Part shown: positions 61,496 through 64,000 of the stretch, piece after piece | Position numbering within the stretch: the stretch's first letter is position 1 | Layout: the number at the start of each line of letters is the position of its first letter | From: G965250275 sp965250275 | GTDB lineage: Bacteria; Pseudomonadota; Alphaproteobacteria; Rhodobacterales; Rhodobacteraceae | Direction of reading: 5' to 3' | Assembly (NCBI GenBank): GCA_965250275.1 | Contig: OZ252297.1 | Coordinates: forward strand, 1,674,001-1,738,000 | Length of the DNA stretch: 64,000 nt | Position numbers and translations under genes: made by a program | The notes under the pieces: model-generated | Told to the model about the DNA's origin: nothing | Seen by the model: the letters and a program-made list of their open reading frames with translations, nothing else | The model's database searches: none

Positions 61496-62218
61496 ATGCC
61501 TCAGCCAGACATTCACCTTTACACTGCCGCCACGATGAACGGGTACAAGCCCGTGATTTTCCTGGAGGAGGCGGGCATTCCCTATGACCTGACATTCGTC
61601 GACTTCGCGAAGAAAGCGCAGAAAGCCCCCGATTACATCAAGTTGAACCCCAATGGGCGGATCCCGACGATTGTGGACCGGTCGAACGGTAATTTCGCCG
61701 TCTTCGAATCCGGCGCGATCCTTTGGTACCTAGCTGAGAAATATAGTGTTTTCCTTCCCGATGATGGGAAGGCACGATCCGAGACGCTGCAGTGGCTGAT
61801 GTTCCAGATGAGCGGGATCGGTCCGATGATGGGGCAGGCCATGTACTTTCAGCGGATAGCGGCACCAAACGGTCAAGATGAACCGTTTTCGATCAAGCGT
61901 TACGTCGACGAAAGCCGTCGTTTGCTTGAGGTTCTGGACACGCGTCTGGCCGAGCGCGCGTGGCTGGCCGGGGAGACTTACACGATTGCAGATATGGCGA
62001 CCTATCCATGGGCGCGCGCTCATGTCTGGGCAAAGGTGTCTGTCGAAGGGCTGGACAATTTGAACGCATGGTTTGAGCGGCTCGACGCACGCCCTGCGGT
62101 GCAAAAGGCACTGACCATCCCAAAGGCGCAACCGGCCTTTTGGGGTGATGCGGATGCAAGCAGCTTTCTCGCCGAAAACGCTGCGCGCTTTGCATCAGAC
62201 GTCAAGGCTCATCCGTAA
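61496..62218 (+). CDS. Glutathione S-transferase (YfcG-like)
   Basis: 240 residues from the ATG at 61496 (GGAGG upstream). The thioredoxin-like domain starts IHLYTAATMNGYKPVIFLEE and contains NPNGRIPTIVD and FESGAILWYLAE; the helical domain has YTIADMATYPWAR. It is of the same YfcG/YghU type as the GST at 22151-22852 but diverged. HxlR is divergent, and electrophile-induced expression is likely. The 3' end overlaps the convergent DNA ligase gene by 10 bases. Confidence 0.9.
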   Translation: MPQPDIHLYTAATMNGYKPVIFLEEAGIPYDLTFVDFAKKAQKAPDYIKLNPNGRIPTIVDRSNGNFAVFESGAILWYLAEKYSVFLPDDGKARSETLQWLMFQMSGIGPMMGQAMYFQRIAAPNGQDEPFSIKRYVDESRRLLEVLDTRLAERAWLAGETYTIADMATYPWARAHVWAKVSVEGLDNLNAWFERLDARPAVQKALTIPKAQPAFWGDADASSFLAENAARFASDVKAHP

Positions 62219-63801
62219 ACCCGCAGAATGTCTTTCAGGTCTTCCAGCGTGTTGGCCTCTTGCACGGGTTTGTCTTTGCGCCAGCGCGCCATGCGCGGAA
62301 ACCGCAATGCGACGCCCGATTTGTGGCGAGAGCTTTCGTGAATGCCCTCGAATGCAATCTCAAACACGTGCTCGGGCGTGACCTGACGCACCGGCCCGAA
62401 CCGCTGTTGGGTGTTCTTACGCACCCATGCGGTGATTTCGCGGAACTCGGCGTCGGTGAGTCCTGAGTAGGCTTTGGTAAAAGGCACCAGTTCGTTGCCT
62501 TGCCAGACCGCAAAGGTGAAGTCAGTGAACAGGTTCGCACGTCGTCCATGCCCCGACTGAGCATAGATCATCACAGCGTCGATGGTCAGCGGGGCAAGTT
62601 TCCATTTCCACCAATCCCCCTTCTTGCGGCCCGCCAGGTAGGGGCTGCCTGCCTTTTTCAGCATCAGACCTTCGGCGCGCATGTCCCGAGCACGCTCGCG
62701 CTCCTTGATCAGGTCGACCCAGGACCCGAATGCGAGTTGTGGCGACAATCGGACGGGCGCGTCAGATGGCAGAGCTCCGAGCATGTCTTCGAGGCCGGCA
62801 CGCCGATCCTTGAATGGCCGGTCGCGCAGGTCTTGCCCTTCGCATTCCAAAAGATCGTAGGCATAAACAATCACAGGTGCGTCGCGAAGCAGGGACTTGG
62901 GCACCGTTTTTCGGCCAATCCGTTTCTGCAATGCGTTGAAGGGAAGAGGTCCGTCTTCGCTCCACGCAAGGATTTCCCCGTCGATCACGGTGCCCATTGG
63001 AAGAAAATCAAGGGCGCGCGCCAGTTCAGGAAAGCGGTCGGTCATCAGTTCCTCTCCGCGCGACCAGACGAAGTGGTTTCCCTCGCGCAGGATCAGTTGC
63101 CCTCGGATGCCATCCCATTTCCATTCGGCGCGCCAATCTGACGGTTCTCCCAGCGTTTCCGGGGCATCCTCCAGCGCGTAGGCCAGATAGAACGGGTAGG
63201 GGCGCGACGCATCTGCGCCAGCGTCGTCGGCTTCGATTAGTGTGTGCCAGCTTGTGGTGTCCGGCGTCCAGTTGCCCATCAGTCGATGGGCCAGTTCAGC
63301 TTCGTCTTTGCCAGTGGCGCGCGACAGGGCGCGTGTCATCAGCTTTTGACTGACCCCGACCCGAAATCCGCCCGTAAGCAGCTTGTTGAACAAGAAGCGT
63401 TCCATCGTGTCGAGACGATCCCACGCCGCGGTCACAGCCTCTTTGCGGTCTGTTTCATCCATCTTTGACGCGACCTGAAGGTACCTGATCCAATAAGTCA
63501 GGCCCTCATCGCTTTGCTGGGTGGCTGGTGGGAGGATCAGGGCGATGGTTTCGGCCAAATCCCCGACGATCGGATAGGCTTCCTCAAAGAGCCACAACGG
63601 ATAGCCGGCTTTTTCGGCCGCCCATTCTCGCAGGTAAGTTGTAGTGATCGTACGTTTGGGTCTGCGGCCCGAAAAAAGCGCGACGGTCCAGAGCTTGTCC
63701 TCTTCCGGGGCAGAAGCGAGGTACTCTGCCAAGGCGCCCACCTTCACGGTTGTTTTGGTGGTCTGATCGATCCGGCTGAAGAGCTCTGCAAAGGCCTTCA
63801 T
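62209..63801 (-). CDS. ATP-dependent DNA ligase (ligase-associated system)
   Basis: 530 residues. N-terminal alpha-helical DNA-binding domain (about 1-200), then the adenylation core with motif I Lys228 in EWKWDGIRG, motif III VIDGEILAW, motif IV EGLMLKK and motif V WWKWKLAPLTIDAVMIYAQSGHGRRA, and a C-terminal OB domain. This is the bacterial ligase found beside a beta-CASP exonuclease and Lhr-like helicase and linked to repair of damage such as cisplatin adducts. Here the exonuclease gene overlaps its start by 4 bases. Confidence 0.93.
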   Translation of the reverse strand: MKAFAELFSRIDQTTKTTVKVGALAEYLASAPEEDKLWTVALFSGRRPKRTITTTYLREWAAEKAGYPLWLFEEAYPIVGDLAETIALILPPATQQSDEGLTYWIRYLQVASKMDETDRKEAVTAAWDRLDTMERFLFNKLLTGGFRVGVSQKLMTRALSRATGKDEAELAHRLMGNWTPDTTSWHTLIEADDAGADASRPYPFYLAYALEDAPETLGEPSDWRAEWKWDGIRGQLILREGNHFVWSRGEELMTDRFPELARALDFLPMGTVIDGEILAWSEDGPLPFNALQKRIGRKTVPKSLLRDAPVIVYAYDLLECEGQDLRDRPFKDRRAGLEDMLGALPSDAPVRLSPQLAFGSWVDLIKERERARDMRAEGLMLKKAGSPYLAGRKKGDWWKWKLAPLTIDAVMIYAQSGHGRRANLFTDFTFAVWQGNELVPFTKAYSGLTDAEFREITAWVRKNTQQRFGPVRQVTPEHVFEIAFEGIHESSRHKSGVALRFPRMARWRKDKPVQEANTLEDLKDILRVYG

Positions 63802-64000
63802 GACTCACCCTCAGGCTCTGAAGCCTCGCCCCCGAATTCGGTTTGAACAACCTTGGCATCGAAACCGTTCTCATTCAGCCAGCGCGTGAAGATCTCTGTG
63901 TAACCATGCGTAACAAAGACTCTTTCTGCGCCAGTGGCTTTGATGCTTTTGTTCAGGCCATCCCAATCCGCGTGGTCGGACACCACGAACCCGCGCTCGG
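63798..64000 (-). CDS. Ligase-associated DNA exonuclease, C-terminal end
   Basis: Only the last 66 residues are inside the window; the gene continues beyond 64000. The visible RGFVVSDHADWDGLNKSIKATGAERVFVTHGY is the C-terminal part of a metallo-beta-lactamase/beta-CASP nuclease with the SDHADW and THG histidines. In this family the protein is the exonuclease partner of the ATP-dependent ligase, and the 4-base overlap with the ligase agrees. Confidence 0.88.
   Translation of the reverse strand, partial: ERGFVVSDHADWDGLNKSIKATGAERVFVTHGYTEIFTRWLNENGFDAKVVQTEFGGEASEPEGES

Noticed and set aside
1..64000. tRNA, rRNA, CRISPR, insertion sequence or prophage
   Set aside because: No conserved tRNA TTCRANY arm in a cloverleaf context, regularly spaced repeat or transposase/integrase motif was seen; a tRNAscan and IS search would be decisive.

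Overview
The window is a dense, GC-rich stretch of an alphaproteobacterial chromosome. Gene content and order point to the Rhodobacterales, probably the Roseobacter group: hflK-hflC-degP, ftsY-EamA-yciB, glyQ...gltS-glyS followed by a pyruvate phosphate dikinase-like gene, an RpoH sigma factor, a SAM-II riboswitch before metZ, and a DddP-like M24 enzyme (DddP cleaves the marine osmolyte DMSP). I saw no rRNA, tRNA, CRISPR array, insertion sequence or prophage. This looks like core chromosome with a few accessory patches. All functional calls are from reading motifs; no database search was possible.

Layout. 1-4.4 kb: end of a glutathione reductase, then the HflKC membrane complex, a small DUF2065 protein and a Do-type periplasmic protease, closed by a strong terminator. 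4.4-10.5 kb: a gap with a CRP-like palindrome, a Crp/Fnr regulator, a lipoprotein, a 2Fe-2S ferredoxin, an FG-GAP repeat protein, purD and xseA. 10.5-15.2 kb: an exported protein overlapping an AlkB-like membrane oxygenase, an NAD-linked formate dehydrogenase diaphorase subunit (FdsG-FdsB fusion) without its catalytic partner, and a frameshifted MFS transporter. 15.4-22.9 kb: ftsY, a DMT exporter, yciB, an ATP-grasp protein, a DUF389 membrane protein, a NicO-type Ni/Co exporter with its DUF1007 partner, and a GST. 23-28.7 kb: SAM-II riboswitch plus metZ; a two-gene unit (2OG-Fe(II) oxygenase and DddP-like M24 enzyme) divergent from a LysR regulator; folE2.

28.7-34.8 kb: two small phasin-like proteins behind a PhaR-like palindrome, trkH coupled to a ThDP enzyme, and a SPOR/PG-binding protein whose trypsin-like domain has lost two catalytic residues. 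34.8-43.5 kb: glycyl-tRNA synthetase alpha and beta genes separated by VOC, MarC, a small membrane protein and GltS, then the PPDK-like protein. 43.7-50.8 kb: SleB-type hydrolase, multicopper oxidase, folB (with an extra amino-acid-kinase-like domain), folP, glmM, a DMT transporter and a hemerythrin protein, with two large palindromes between the last two. 50.8-57.7 kb: ilvC divergent from two tandem Lrp/AsnC genes, an ArsR-VOC pair with a clear operator, a class V aminotransferase, rpoH behind a heat-shock-type promoter, a DksA/TraR zinc-finger protein and a GNAT. 57.8-64 kb: thioesterase, GFA-SnoaL fusion, PepF, HxlR divergent from a GST, and an ATP-dependent DNA ligase coupled to its exonuclease partner, which runs off the end.

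Themes: folate synthesis (folE2, folB, folP); envelope quality control and stress (HflKC, DegP, RpoH); sulfur and methionine (metZ, possibly DMSP); amino-acid sensing (Lrp pair at ilvC). The least explained elements are the oxygenase/M24 module, the catalytically dead protease, the FolB fusion and the stranded formate dehydrogenase subunit.
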